NCBI RefSeq assembly: GCF_029210385.1
Contig: NZ_JARGDQ010000003.1
Location: 248,001-312,000 of the forward strand
Source: Desulfurivibrio dismutans
GTDB taxonomy: Bacteria; Desulfobacterota; Desulfobulbia; Desulfobulbales; Desulfurivibrionaceae
Direction: 5' to 3'
DNA: 64,000 nucleotides
The notes below the pieces were generated by a model. That model was not told the origin of the DNA, made no database searches, and was given only the letters and a program-made list of their open reading frames with translations. Shown here one piece after another: positions 48,337 to 57,136 of this stretch; within the stretch, counting starts at the first letter, position 1; each line of letters begins with the position of its first letter. Made by a program: the position numbers and the translations under genes.

Positions 48337-49875
48337 ATGACTGAACCTGATACATTTCGTCAAGGAACCGTGGTTAAGCCCTATGAGCGGCTTAATGCCG
48401 AGCAGATTGACCTGCTGGACGCCGCCTCCATGAAGATCCTGGAAGAGACCGGGATCTGGTGCTACAACATGCGGGCCGCCGAGCTGTTTGCCGCCAACGG
48501 CGCCCGGGTGGAAGACGAACCCGGCGCCGGAGCGCCCTGCAAGCGGGTTTACTTCCCGCCGGCGATGGTGCGTAAGTATATCGCCATGGCCCCCAGCAAG
48601 GTGGTCTTAGGCGCCCGTGACCCCAAAAACCGGCTGGTGCTGGACGCCGAGGTGCCGCGGGTTTACTTCGGCTCCGGCTCGGAGACCAATGTCTGGCTGG
48701 AGACCGAACTGGAGGAGTTTCAATCCACCACCGATCCCGCCCGCAAGCTCACCGCGCCGCGCTATACCGAAAAGCGCGGCGATGCCCAACTGCTGGCCCG
48801 GGCCGCCCGGCTGGGAGAGCAGTTGGACCACCTGGATTTCTTCATCCGGCCGGTCAACGTCCAGGACAGCGACATCAGCGAAGATGACCACGACGTCAAC
48901 AAGTTCTTCGCCTGTCTTAACAATATCACCAAACATGTCCAGGCCGGGCTGACCACCCAAAAGAGCCTGGACAAGGTGCTCAAGATGGCCGAGATCATCG
49001 CCGGCGGCCACGAGGAGTTGCGGCAAAACCCGGTGGTCTCCTTCATCGCCTGTGTCTTCAAAAGCCCCCTGCAGATGGTGGAAGACACCACCGCCAAGGT
49101 CTTCGACATGGTGGAGGCCGGCATGCCGCTGGTGATTTCCTCCTCGCCCCAGGGCGGTTCCTCGGCCCCCATCCAGGAGGCCGGCATGGTGGCCCAGATC
49201 AACGCCGAGATCCTGGCCGGGGTCATGCTCACCCAGTTGATCAAGCCCGGCGCCCCAGTGCTTTACGGCAGCGTGGCGGTAAGGGCCCGGCTGGACGACC
49301 TGCACGACCTTTACGGCTGCCCGGAGTTCAACCAGTACAACAACGACACCGCCCAGATGGCCCGCCACTACAAGATCCCCTGCTATTCCTCCTCCGGGGT
49401 GGGCAACGCCTCGACCCCCGGCATGCAGGCCTCCTTTGAAAAGGTCTTCACCCACCTTTACATGGGGCTTACCGGCGCCCAGTACATCCATTATTCCTTC
49501 GGCCTGCTGGACCGCACCAACACCTTCTGCCCCCTGCAGGCGGTGCTGGACAACGAGCAGGTGGGCCTGGTCAAGCACTGCCTGCGGCCGCCCAAGGTGG
49601 ACCAGGAGAACATCGACGAGGTGCTGAAGATGATCACCAAGGTGATGAAGTCCAGCCATCGGCTCTTTACCCGCCACACCCGCAAGGCCACCCACGCCGG
49701 CGAGATCTCCGAGCCTTACAAATTCGGGGCCAAAGAGCACCAAGACGGGGTGATCCCCCGAGCGGTGGCGGAACTGGCCAAGGTCGAGGCCCGACCGGGC
49801 AAGCATCTGCCCGCCGAGGTTCAGGCCAGAATCCGCGCCGAGGTGCCGGGCATAGTGGATAGACTTTTCACGTAA
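48337..49875 (+). CDS. MttB-family methyltransferase, copy B
   Basis: A 512-residue paralog of copy A in the trimethylamine methyltransferase superfamily. N-terminal LNAEQIDLLDAASMKILEETGIW, central VPRVYFGSGSETNVWL and C-terminal LPAEVQARIRAEVPGIVDRL are characteristic. Central and active-site regions differ from copy A (for example SSSPQGGSSAPIQEAGM against VPTEPLCGATAPVTLAAN), so a different methylated substrate, or a heteromeric partner role, is plausible. There is no internal amber codon. Its TAA stop lies in a palindromic repeat. Confidence 0.92.
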   Translation: MTEPDTFRQGTVVKPYERLNAEQIDLLDAASMKILEETGIWCYNMRAAELFAANGARVEDEPGAGAPCKRVYFPPAMVRKYIAMAPSKVVLGARDPKNRLVLDAEVPRVYFGSGSETNVWLETELEEFQSTTDPARKLTAPRYTEKRGDAQLLARAARLGEQLDHLDFFIRPVNVQDSDISEDDHDVNKFFACLNNITKHVQAGLTTQKSLDKVLKMAEIIAGGHEELRQNPVVSFIACVFKSPLQMVEDTTAKVFDMVEAGMPLVISSSPQGGSSAPIQEAGMVAQINAEILAGVMLTQLIKPGAPVLYGSVAVRARLDDLHDLYGCPEFNQYNNDTAQMARHYKIPCYSSSGVGNASTPGMQASFEKVFTHLYMGLTGAQYIHYSFGLLDRTNTFCPLQAVLDNEQVGLVKHCLRPPKVDQENIDEVLKMITKVMKSSHRLFTRHTRKATHAGEISEPYKFGAKEHQDGVIPRAVAELAKVEARPGKHLPAEVQARIRAEVPGIVDRLFT

Positions 49876-49979
49876 TCGTCCAGCAGCACCGCCTCTTCGA
49901 GCGATCAGCCAAGCTTGCGTACAGGGGTACGCGGCGCTTGGCTGCTTGCCCGAAGAGGCGGCACTGCTGAACGATTACG
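49871..49979 (-). repeat. Intergenic palindromic repeat, copy 8 (reverse)
   Basis: A 109-base palindrome with arms CGTAATCG / CGATTACG, like copy 7. The TAA stop of MttB copy B is part of its left arm. Confidence 0.92.
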
Positions 49980-50065
49980 ATCAAAAAATAATGGCAGAGC
50001 AACAAGCTTCTGCCGGGAAAGTTAACCAAAGTTTAGCAACGCCAAAACAAGGAGAAAGAGACGAC

Positions 50066-50749
50066 ATGGAAAAACAAGAACTGCTGGAAAAAATTGCCTT
50101 TAACGTGGTGCAGGGCCGGATCGAAGCCGAGGACGAAGGTTTTGACGAGGGCCTGGAAGATCAGCCGGCGGTGACCGAACTGGTCAACCAGGCGCTGGAA
50201 CAGGGCATCTCCCCTTCCGAGATCCTGGTGGACGGGCTCACCGATTCCATGACCGTGGTGGGAGAAAAGTTCGAAAAGGGCGAGTACCTGATCCCGGACA
50301 TGCTGGCCGCCGCCGAGGCGGTGGGCGCCGGCATGGACATCCTCACCCCGCACCTGCTCAAGGACGGGGTGGAGAGCAAGGGCCGCTTCGTGATCGCCAC
50401 CGTCATTGGTGATTTGCATGATATCGGCAAGAACATCGTCAGCATCATGATCAAGGGCGCCGGCTACGACGTCATCGATCTGGGGGTTGACGTGCCCTCC
50501 GACAAGATCGTTGAGGCGGTCAAGGAACACAACGCCCCCTACCTGGGTCTTTCGGCCCTGCTGACCACCACCATGCGCAACATGAAGGAGGTCATCGACA
50601 AGCTCAAGGAAGAGGGCCTGGAGAACACCAAGGTCTGCATCGGCGGCGCCCCCACCTCGCCGGAGTTCGCCAGCGAGATCGGCGCCGACGTCCATTGCGC
50701 CGACGCCTTTGCCGCCATCGACTGGCTGAAAGCGCAGCAGGCCGCGTAA
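50066..50749 (+). CDS. Corrinoid (B12-binding) methyl carrier protein, MttC/MtgC type
   Basis: A 227-residue protein. Residues about 1-95 form the helical cap, and residues about 105-225 the B12-binding Rossmann domain with the axial-ligand motif DLHDIG (His118), then SAL and IGGAPTSPEFASEIGAD. It carries the methyl group between the MttB-type, pterin-type and homocysteine methyltransferases of the cluster. The start was placed at MEKQELLEK because AAGGAGAAAGAGACGAC precedes it; a longer frame would run through the palindromic repeat. It is the only corrinoid protein gene in the window. Confidence 0.95.
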   Translation: MEKQELLEKIAFNVVQGRIEAEDEGFDEGLEDQPAVTELVNQALEQGISPSEILVDGLTDSMTVVGEKFEKGEYLIPDMLAAAEAVGAGMDILTPHLLKDGVESKGRFVIATVIGDLHDIGKNIVSIMIKGAGYDVIDLGVDVPSDKIVEAVKEHNAPYLGLSALLTTTMRNMKEVIDKLKEEGLENTKVCIGGAPTSPEFASEIGADVHCADAFAAIDWLKAQQAA

Positions 50750-50801
50750 ACGCCGACGGTAACCGTTCACCAGGAACCACAAAGTGTTGATTTAACGGAC
50801 T

Positions 50802-50909
50802 GTAAACGTTCAGCAGCGCCCCAGGTTCGGGTAAGCAGCCAAGCGCCGCGTACCCCGTGTACGTAAGCTTGGCTGATCGCCCGAAGATGGGGTGCGGCTG
50901 TTCGTTTAT
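50802..50909 (+). repeat. Intergenic palindromic repeat, copy 9 (forward)
   Basis: A 108-base palindrome whose left arm (GTAAACGTTCAGCAG) resembles copies 2 and 12 and whose right arm (GGCTGTTCGTTTA) resembles copy 4, so the outer stem has mismatches. It may be a hybrid of two variants. Confidence 0.85.
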
Positions 50910-50928
50910 CGCCGACGGAGGTTGATCA

Positions 50929-52191
50929 ATGGCTGAAACCAAGGCATATTCCCAAGCCGCCGGCACCGGCAAGTACGAGAAGGCCACCGGGCTGCTGGGC
51001 AAGTATGATAACGTGCGCCGGTTCTGGGAGGACCAGCTCACCGGAATCATGCTCCGGCCCTATCTCAACGAGCTGACCGACCGCAAGCACAAGCAGTTGA
51101 AGCGGATGCGCATCGCCGACCTGGGCTGCGGCGGCGCCGACGGCTACGACCTGATCACCGGAGTCAATCGCGAGGAACCCGGCATCTACGACTTCATCAC
51201 CGCCGCCGTGACCCCGGAAACCCTGCAGGAGTACGTGGGCTACGACCTCAACGAAAACCTGCTGGAACAGGCCCGGGAGCACTTAAGCGGCAACGGCAAG
51301 GTCCGCTTTGAGCGAGCCGACTTCTCCGACGGCCTCAAGATGCTGGCAAACGAAGCGCCCTTCGACCTCTACATGTCTTCCTACGGCACCATGAGCCACT
51401 TCACCAACGAGCAGTTGGTGAAGATCTTCAGCGATATCTGTCGGCACGCCGAGGACGGCGCCATGATCATCGGCGACTGGCTGGGCCGCTACTCCTACGA
51501 GTGGCAGGACCTGTGGCACCATCCGCCCGATGAAGAGTACTTCATGAACTACCGGATCTCTTACATCTACCCGGAAGAGGAACGGGATCAGGCCGACATC
51601 GCCTCCTTCGACCTGCGGCTGATGACCCGGGAAGAGTGCATCAATATCATCAAGCGGGTGGAAAAGGAGACCGGGGTGACCATCAAGCCCCTGCACTTCT
51701 TCGACCGCTCCATTTTTGTTGGCCGCCACCTGAGCACCGGTGACTACAATCAACACGCTCCGCGCTGGCTGCGGCATCAGACCAACTCGCTGTTCGAGGG
51801 CTACACCCGCACCGATCTTTCCACCCTGATGGTGGACTACGTGCCACGGCCGGGCTTTGATCATCTGAACAATTTTTACGAGCACTTCTTCATGTGCTGC
51901 AACACCTTAATCGAGCACACCATCGCCCTGCTGCGCAACTACAACTGCCGCAAGGGCGAGCTCTGTGAACGGCCGCCGGAGGTGCCGCCCTATTACCCGG
52001 AACCCCTCAAGGACGCCATCCATACCATGCGGGCGGTCATCGAAGGTTCGGGCTGGCTGGACTGGGGCGACCCACGGGCCAACATCATCGAGCCCCACCT
52101 GGGTTACTCCCTGCGCAAGATGGAAATGGACCTGCAGCCGGGCACCGGGGTGGGACATTCTTTAGTGGGTGTTTTTCAGGTAGTTAAGTAA
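50929..52191 (+). CDS. Class I SAM-dependent methyltransferase, substrate unknown
   Basis: A 420-residue protein. Motif I is RIADLGCGGADGYDL (about residues 61-75), motif II VGYDLNENLLEQA, and the acidic motif near FERADFSDGL. A C-terminal extension of about 170 residues (FFDRSIFVGRHLSTGDYNQHAPRWLRHQTNSLFEG ... LGYSLRKMEMDLQPGTG) is not found in minimal methyltransferases and may bind the substrate. I cannot name the family. It is the evident consumer of SAM made by the metK of this cluster. An asparagine-synthetase-like gene follows, so the product may be a methylated amino-acid derivative. That is inference. Confidence 0.8.
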   Translation: MAETKAYSQAAGTGKYEKATGLLGKYDNVRRFWEDQLTGIMLRPYLNELTDRKHKQLKRMRIADLGCGGADGYDLITGVNREEPGIYDFITAAVTPETLQEYVGYDLNENLLEQAREHLSGNGKVRFERADFSDGLKMLANEAPFDLYMSSYGTMSHFTNEQLVKIFSDICRHAEDGAMIIGDWLGRYSYEWQDLWHHPPDEEYFMNYRISYIYPEEERDQADIASFDLRLMTREECINIIKRVEKETGVTIKPLHFFDRSIFVGRHLSTGDYNQHAPRWLRHQTNSLFEGYTRTDLSTLMVDYVPRPGFDHLNNFYEHFFMCCNTLIEHTIALLRNYNCRKGELCERPPEVPPYYPEPLKDAIHTMRAVIEGSGWLDWGDPRANIIEPHLGYSLRKMEMDLQPGTGVGHSLVGVFQVVK

Positions 52192-52212
52192 TTACATCAT
52201 TGTTAGCAGGAG

Positions 52213-52235
52213 GGGACAGATTTTTGATCTGTCCC
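52213..52235. repeat. REP-like hairpin
   Basis: GGGACAGAT-N5-ATCTGTCCC perfect hairpin, adjoining a second one, CCCGGGG-N8-CCCCGGG (52233-52254). It shares the GGGGAC start with the hairpin at 22208. It lies between the SAM methyltransferase and the asparagine-synthetase-like genes. Confidence 0.65.
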
Positions 52236-52297
52236 GGGGATTTCCGGCCCCGGGGAAGCCAAGACTTCTAACACCGGAAAACGAGAGGATAGAAAAA

Positions 52298-53929
52298 ATG
52301 TGTGGAATTGCAGGATGTATCGGCAGCGCCGATGTGGACACCGTCAACCGGATGCTGGATGCCCTGGTGCATCGCGGCCCCAACGACCGGGGCGTGCACG
52401 TCAGCGGCAACATGGCTTTCGGCCATACCCGGCTCTCCATTGTCGACGTCGCCGGGGGACATCAGCCGATCATCAGCACCGACAACAGCTGCGGCATTAT
52501 CGGCAACGGCGAGATCTACAATTTTCGCCGGTTGCGGGAACAACTGGCCCAGGACTTCGAGTTCCGGACCCATTCCGACACCGAGGTAGCCCTGCACCTG
52601 TATCGTAAAAAAGGCCCCGCCTGTGTCAAGGAATTGGACGGCATGTTCGCCTTCTGCGTCTTCACCGAAGACGGCGACTACCTGCTGGCCCGCGACCCGG
52701 TGGGGATCAAGCCGTTGTACTACGCCCACCGCGACGGCAGCCTCTATTTCAGCTCCGAGCTGGGCGCCATGAGCCTGGCCGGGGTGGACGAGGTGCACGA
52801 GTTTCCCGCCGGCCACTATTACACCCCCAAGGAAGGCTTTGTCCGCTATTACCAGGTGCCGGAGGTCAGGGACCACCTGCTTACCGATGCCGATGAGGCA
52901 GCGAGCAGGATCCGCGAAACCTTCAGGGCGTCGGTCAAAAAACGGCTGCTGGCCGACCCGGAGATCCCGGTGGGGGCCTTTTGCAGCGGCGGGCTGGATT
53001 CCAGCCTGATCGCCGCCATCGCCGCCGAGGAGATCCCCAACCTGCACACCTTCGCGGTGGGCATGCGGGATGAAAACGGCCACGACAGCGATGACCTCAC
53101 CGCCGCCCGGCTGGTAGCCAAGCATATCGACTCCACCCACCATGAACTGGTCTTTACCGAGGAAGAGTACTACCAGGCCCTGCCGGCGGTGATCGGCAAG
53201 CTGGAAAGCTACGACCCTTCCCTGGTCCGCTGCGCCGTGCCCTGCTACTTCACCTGCAAGCTGGCGGCCCAGTACGTCACCGTGGTGCTGACCGGCGAGG
53301 GAGCCGACGAGCTGTTTGCCGGCTACCATTATATGAAACACCAGGACATGAGCCGGCTCAACCAGGACTGCCGGCAGCTGATCTCCACCCTGCACAACAT
53401 CAACCTGCAGCGGGCCGACCGCATCGGTATGCTCTTCAACCTGGAGCTGCGGGTTCCCTTCCTGGACACCGCCATGATCGACCTGGCCATGCAGATCCCG
53501 GCGGAGTTGAAGATCCGTGACGTCGACGACGCCCGCATTGAAAAATGGATCCTGCGTCAGGCCTTTGCCGACACCGGTCTGCTGCCGGAAGATATCATCT
53601 GGCGCTACAAGGTGCAGTACACCCAGGGCGCCGGCTGCGAGAGCCTGGGCGAAAAACTGGCCGAGCGGGAGATGAGCGACGAGGAGATGGCGGAAATCAA
53701 GGCCGCCAACCCCCGAGCTGCCATCAACAGCAAGGAAGCCGCCCTTTATTTCAAGATCTTCCGCCGCTACCACCCCCAGGATTCCATCCTCAGCTCCATC
53801 GGCATTTGGGAAGGTTTCAACTTTGCCGAGGAGCGGGCCAGCACCCAGGGTGCCCTGGACAACAAACGCTACCAGGACACCCCGGTTGCACCCGGGAAAA
53901 CCAACGCCCCCGAGGGAGCCACCCAATGA
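52298..53929 (+). CDS. Asparagine synthetase (glutamine-hydrolysing)-like amidotransferase
   Basis: A 543-residue two-domain enzyme. The N-terminal glutaminase domain begins MCGIAGCIG with the catalytic Cys2, and has HRGPNDRG, HTRLSIVD and GNGEIYN. The C-terminal synthetase domain has the PP-loop SGGLDSSLIAAIAA (about residue 230) and GEGADELFAGYHYM. Length and motifs match AsnB. AsnB adenylates aspartate and amidates it with glutamine-derived ammonia; homologs in biosynthetic clusters act on other carboxylates. Its place among methyl-transfer genes suggests it may not be housekeeping. It overlaps the next gene by four bases. Confidence 0.88.
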   Translation: MCGIAGCIGSADVDTVNRMLDALVHRGPNDRGVHVSGNMAFGHTRLSIVDVAGGHQPIISTDNSCGIIGNGEIYNFRRLREQLAQDFEFRTHSDTEVALHLYRKKGPACVKELDGMFAFCVFTEDGDYLLARDPVGIKPLYYAHRDGSLYFSSELGAMSLAGVDEVHEFPAGHYYTPKEGFVRYYQVPEVRDHLLTDADEAASRIRETFRASVKKRLLADPEIPVGAFCSGGLDSSLIAAIAAEEIPNLHTFAVGMRDENGHDSDDLTAARLVAKHIDSTHHELVFTEEEYYQALPAVIGKLESYDPSLVRCAVPCYFTCKLAAQYVTVVLTGEGADELFAGYHYMKHQDMSRLNQDCRQLISTLHNINLQRADRIGMLFNLELRVPFLDTAMIDLAMQIPAELKIRDVDDARIEKWILRQAFADTGLLPEDIIWRYKVQYTQGAGCESLGEKLAEREMSDEEMAEIKAANPRAAINSKEAALYFKIFRRYHPQDSILSSIGIWEGFNFAEERASTQGALDNKRYQDTPVAPGKTNAPEGATQ

Positions 53930-55836
53930 AACCCGACTTTCTGGAATATATCCGGGAACGGGTGCTGCTGGCCGACGGCGCCCTGGGCAGCTATCTGTAC
54001 GCCAAGGGCATTGAGCTGGGCAAGAACATCGAACGGCTCAACCTGGCGGACCCGGACCTGGTTTACTCGGTCCACGAAGAATATATCCGGGCCGGCAGCC
54101 GGCTCATTGAAACCAACACCTTCGGCGCCAACCGGCTCAAACTGGAAAACGCCGGGCTCGAGGGCAAGGCCCGGCAGATCAACCTGGCCGGGGCCGAACT
54201 GGCGGTGCGGGCCGGCAGCGGCGAGGTTTACGTGGCCGGCTCGGTGGGTCCCAGCGGCGCCGACTTCCCCTTGGACGACGAAGACGGGCCGGAAAGCGAG
54301 GCGGTGCAAGGGGCCTTCCGGGAACAGATCGAGGCCCTGCTGGAAGGCGGCGTCGACCTGCTGATCCTGGAAACCTTCAGCCACCTGGACGAACTGCTGC
54401 TGGCCCTGAAGGTTGCCCGCCAACTGGCCGGCAACAAGCCGATCATCGCCAATATGGTCTACCCCAAGCAGGGCTGCACCGCCGCCGGGATGGACGCCAT
54501 GGAATGCGGCCGGGCGGCCCTGGCCGCCGGGGCCGACGTGGTGGGCTCCAACTGCGGCCGCGGCGCCCGGGCCATGCTGACGGCCATGGAACGGCTGAGC
54601 AATTTGGGCGAGGAGGTGCCCCTGGCCGCCTTCCCCAACGCCGGTTTCCCGGAAATCGTCAACCACCGCCTGATCTACCCCGCCGAACCGCCCTACATGG
54701 CGCAGCTGGTCCGCGAGATGGTCAAGCTCGGGGCCCGGGTGGTGGGCGGCTGCTGCGGCACCACCCCCGCCCATATCCAGGAGTTCGGCAAGCACCTGCG
54801 CCTCAAGCGCCGCCCCCTGACCCAGGTGGCCGGCGACAAGCCCGCCGCCGGGCCGGAAGTACCGGGGCCGGCGGCGGGCAAGGCCGGCAGCCTGCTTAAT
54901 CGCCTGCCCACCGACAAGCTGCCGGTGCTGGTGGAGGTGGACCCGCCCACCCATCTGGATATCAGCGGTGTGCTCAGCGGCGCCAAAGAACTGGCCGCCG
55001 CCGGGGCCGATGCCATCACCCTGGGGGAAAACCCCCTGGCGGTGCTGCGGGCCGACAACATCTCGCTGGCCCACAAGATCCGCAGCGAAGTGGGCATTGC
55101 CACCGTGGCCCACGTCACCTGCCGGGACCGCAATGCCCTGGGGCTGCAATCCCAGATCATGGGAGCGCATTTGCTGGGCATCGACAGCATCCTGGCGGTC
55201 ACCGGCGATCCGGCCACCACCGGTGACCAGCCGGCGGCCACCGGAGTTTTCGATGTGCAGTCCTTCGGCCTGATCCGGATGCTCAACCAGTTCAACCAGG
55301 GCCGCAACCCGGCGGGCAAGGCCATGAAGGGGCAGTGCGATTTTTCCATCGGCGCCGCCTTCAGCTACCGGCCCAACAACCCGGACCTGCAGATCCGCCG
55401 CCTGGAACGAAAAGCCGCCCTGGGCGCGGTGTACGCCATGACCCAGCCCTTCTTCAGCGCCGGCGCCGTCGAGGACATGCTGGAGCGCACTCGGCACCTG
55501 GAGATGCTGATCTTCCCCGGCATCTTCCCGTTGATCTCGGCCCGTAACGCTGAATTTCTGCACCACGAGGTGCCGGGAATCAACATCCCCGAAGACCTGC
55601 GACGCAAGCTGGGGCGCTACGAGGCGGTGGAAGACCAGCGCAAGGTGGCCGACGAGTTCACCCGGGAGTTGATCGCCGAGATCTGCCCCATCATCGACGG
55701 TCTGTACCTGATCAGCCCGCTCAACAAGTGGGACGTCACCGCCCGACTGACCCGTGAGGTACGGGAGGCCGGCTGGCAGGGCAGCGGCCGGCTGGCGGAC
55801 TTATTGCGTAAACGGGCCCCGGCTGCGCCGACCTAA
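53926..55836 (+). CDS. Homocysteine S-methyltransferase / methylenetetrahydrofolate reductase fusion
   Basis: A 636-residue bifunctional protein. Residues 1-295 are the Hcy-binding barrel with the zinc Cys triad Cys210 (VGSNC), Cys276 and Cys277 (GGCCGTTP). A Pro/Ala/Gly linker (about 300-325) leads to a MetF-type domain (LVEVDPPTHLDISGVLSGAKEL ... VTCRDRNALGLQSQ ... FSIGAAFSYRP ... TQPFF). The MetF part makes methyl-THF with a reduced flavin. The Hcy part methylates homocysteine. No B12-binding domain is present, so the corrinoid protein encoded upstream could be its methyl donor. The ATG overlaps the asnB-like TGA. Confidence 0.94.
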   Translation: MKPDFLEYIRERVLLADGALGSYLYAKGIELGKNIERLNLADPDLVYSVHEEYIRAGSRLIETNTFGANRLKLENAGLEGKARQINLAGAELAVRAGSGEVYVAGSVGPSGADFPLDDEDGPESEAVQGAFREQIEALLEGGVDLLILETFSHLDELLLALKVARQLAGNKPIIANMVYPKQGCTAAGMDAMECGRAALAAGADVVGSNCGRGARAMLTAMERLSNLGEEVPLAAFPNAGFPEIVNHRLIYPAEPPYMAQLVREMVKLGARVVGGCCGTTPAHIQEFGKHLRLKRRPLTQVAGDKPAAGPEVPGPAAGKAGSLLNRLPTDKLPVLVEVDPPTHLDISGVLSGAKELAAAGADAITLGENPLAVLRADNISLAHKIRSEVGIATVAHVTCRDRNALGLQSQIMGAHLLGIDSILAVTGDPATTGDQPAATGVFDVQSFGLIRMLNQFNQGRNPAGKAMKGQCDFSIGAAFSYRPNNPDLQIRRLERKAALGAVYAMTQPFFSAGAVEDMLERTRHLEMLIFPGIFPLISARNAEFLHHEVPGINIPEDLRRKLGRYEAVEDQRKVADEFTRELIAEICPIIDGLYLISPLNKWDVTARLTREVREAGWQGSGRLADLLRKRAPAAPT

Positions 55837-55925
55837 AATGTTTCATATCTTTCTAAAAAGTTGTACAATTTTTCCCTTAACCAATATCAATACTAACCAA
55901 GCCAAATTATAGACAAGGAGCAACC

Positions 55926-57092
55926 ATGGCAAACTATCTCTTCACCTCCGAATCCGTTTCCGAAGGCCATCCCGACAAAGTGGCCGACCAGGTTTCCGAT
56001 GCCGTCCTGGACGCCATCCTCAGCCAGGATAAGACCTCACGGGTGGCCTGCGAGACCCTGGTGACCACCGGCATGGCCCTGATCGCCGGCGAGATCACCA
56101 CCAACGCGGTGGTGGATTACCCCACCATCGTCCGCGAGACCATCAAGGAGATCGGCTACAACTCTTCCGACATGGGTTTCGACTGGCAGTCTTGCGCCAT
56201 CCTCACCAGCATCGACAAGCAGTCGCCGGATATCGCCCAGGGCGTCGATGAAGGCAAGGGCGTCGACCTGGACCAGGGCGCCGGCGACCAGGGCCTGATG
56301 TTCGGCTACGCCTGCGACGAAACCAAGGTACTGATGCCCATGCCCATCACCTATTCCCACCGCCTGGTCAAGCGCCAGTCGGAGGTACGCAAATCGGGCC
56401 GCCTGCCCTGGCTGCGCCCGGACGCCAAAAGCCAGGTGACCATCGAATATGAGAACGACAAACCCAAACGGGTTGAGGCGGTGGTACTCTCCACCCAACA
56501 CTCACCCGAGGTGGATTACGAAGACCTTAAGGAAGCGGTGATGGAAGAGATCATCAAGCCCATCCTGCCCGCGAACATGGTGGATGACAAGACCAAGTAC
56601 TTCATCAACCCCACCGGCCGTTTCGTTATTGGCGGCCCCGTGGGCGACTGCGGCGTTACCGGCCGCAAGATCATCGTTGATACCTACGGCGGCGTGGGCT
56701 CCCACGGCGGCGGCGCCTTCTCCGGCAAGGACCCCTCCAAGGTAGACCGTTCCTCTTCCTACATGGGCCGTTACGTGGCCAAGAACGTGGTGGCCGCCGG
56801 CCTGGCCTCCCAGTGCGAGGTGCAGGTGGCTTACGCCATCGGCATTTCCCAGCCGGTTTCCGTCAACGTGGTCACCTTCGGCACCGGCAAGATCAGCGAT
56901 GAAGAGATTCGCAAGCTGATCGTCGAGCATTTCGACCTGCGGCCCAAGGCCATTGTCCAGCAACTCGACCTGCTGCGGCCCATCTACCGCAAAACTGCGG
57001 CTTACGGCCACTTCGGCCGCGAGCGCGCCGAGTTCACCTGGGAGCGCACCGACAAGGCCGAGGCGCTGCGCGCCGCCGCCGGCCTCAAATAG
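55926..57092 (+). CDS. metK: S-adenosylmethionine synthetase
   Basis: A 388-residue MetK of standard length. [25 protein letters not shown] at the N-terminus binds [15 protein letters not shown] is the diagnostic central motif (about residue 119), and [16 protein letters not shown] is the second signature (about residue 260). The enzyme makes SAM from methionine and ATP. It follows the homocysteine methyltransferase gene after 89 bases and precedes ahcY, completing the SAM cycle. The ribosome site is AAGGAGCAACC. A TACAAT box lies about 60 bases upstream, without a good -35. Confidence 0.98.
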   Translation: MANYLFTSESVSEGHPDKVADQVSDAVLDAILSQDKTSRVACETLVTTGMALIAGEITTNAVVDYPTIVRETIKEIGYNSSDMGFDWQSCAILTSIDKQSPDIAQGVDEGKGVDLDQGAGDQGLMFGYACDETKVLMPMPITYSHRLVKRQSEVRKSGRLPWLRPDAKSQVTIEYENDKPKRVEAVVLSTQHSPEVDYEDLKEAVMEEIIKPILPANMVDDKTKYFINPTGRFVIGGPVGDCGVTGRKIIVDTYGGVGSHGGGAFSGKDPSKVDRSSSYMGRYVAKNVVAAGLASQCEVQVAYAIGISQPVSVNVVTFGTGKISDEEIRKLIVEHFDLRPKAIVQQLDLLRPIYRKTAAYGHFGRERAEFTWERTDKAEALRAAAGLK

Positions 57093-57136
57093 GAAAACGA
57101 ACCCGAATTTTTAACCCTTAATGAAGGAGTTTTATT

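Noticed and set aside
45640-49875. Pyrrolysine-containing MttB
   Set aside because: Both MttB-family genes are open without an internal TAG. The only TAG is the final stop of copy A, directly before a repeat.
53869-55566. A 565-codon open frame antisense to the homocysteine methyltransferase/MTHFR gene
   Set aside because: No domain or start context. The sense gene carries the zinc Cys triad and MetF motifs.
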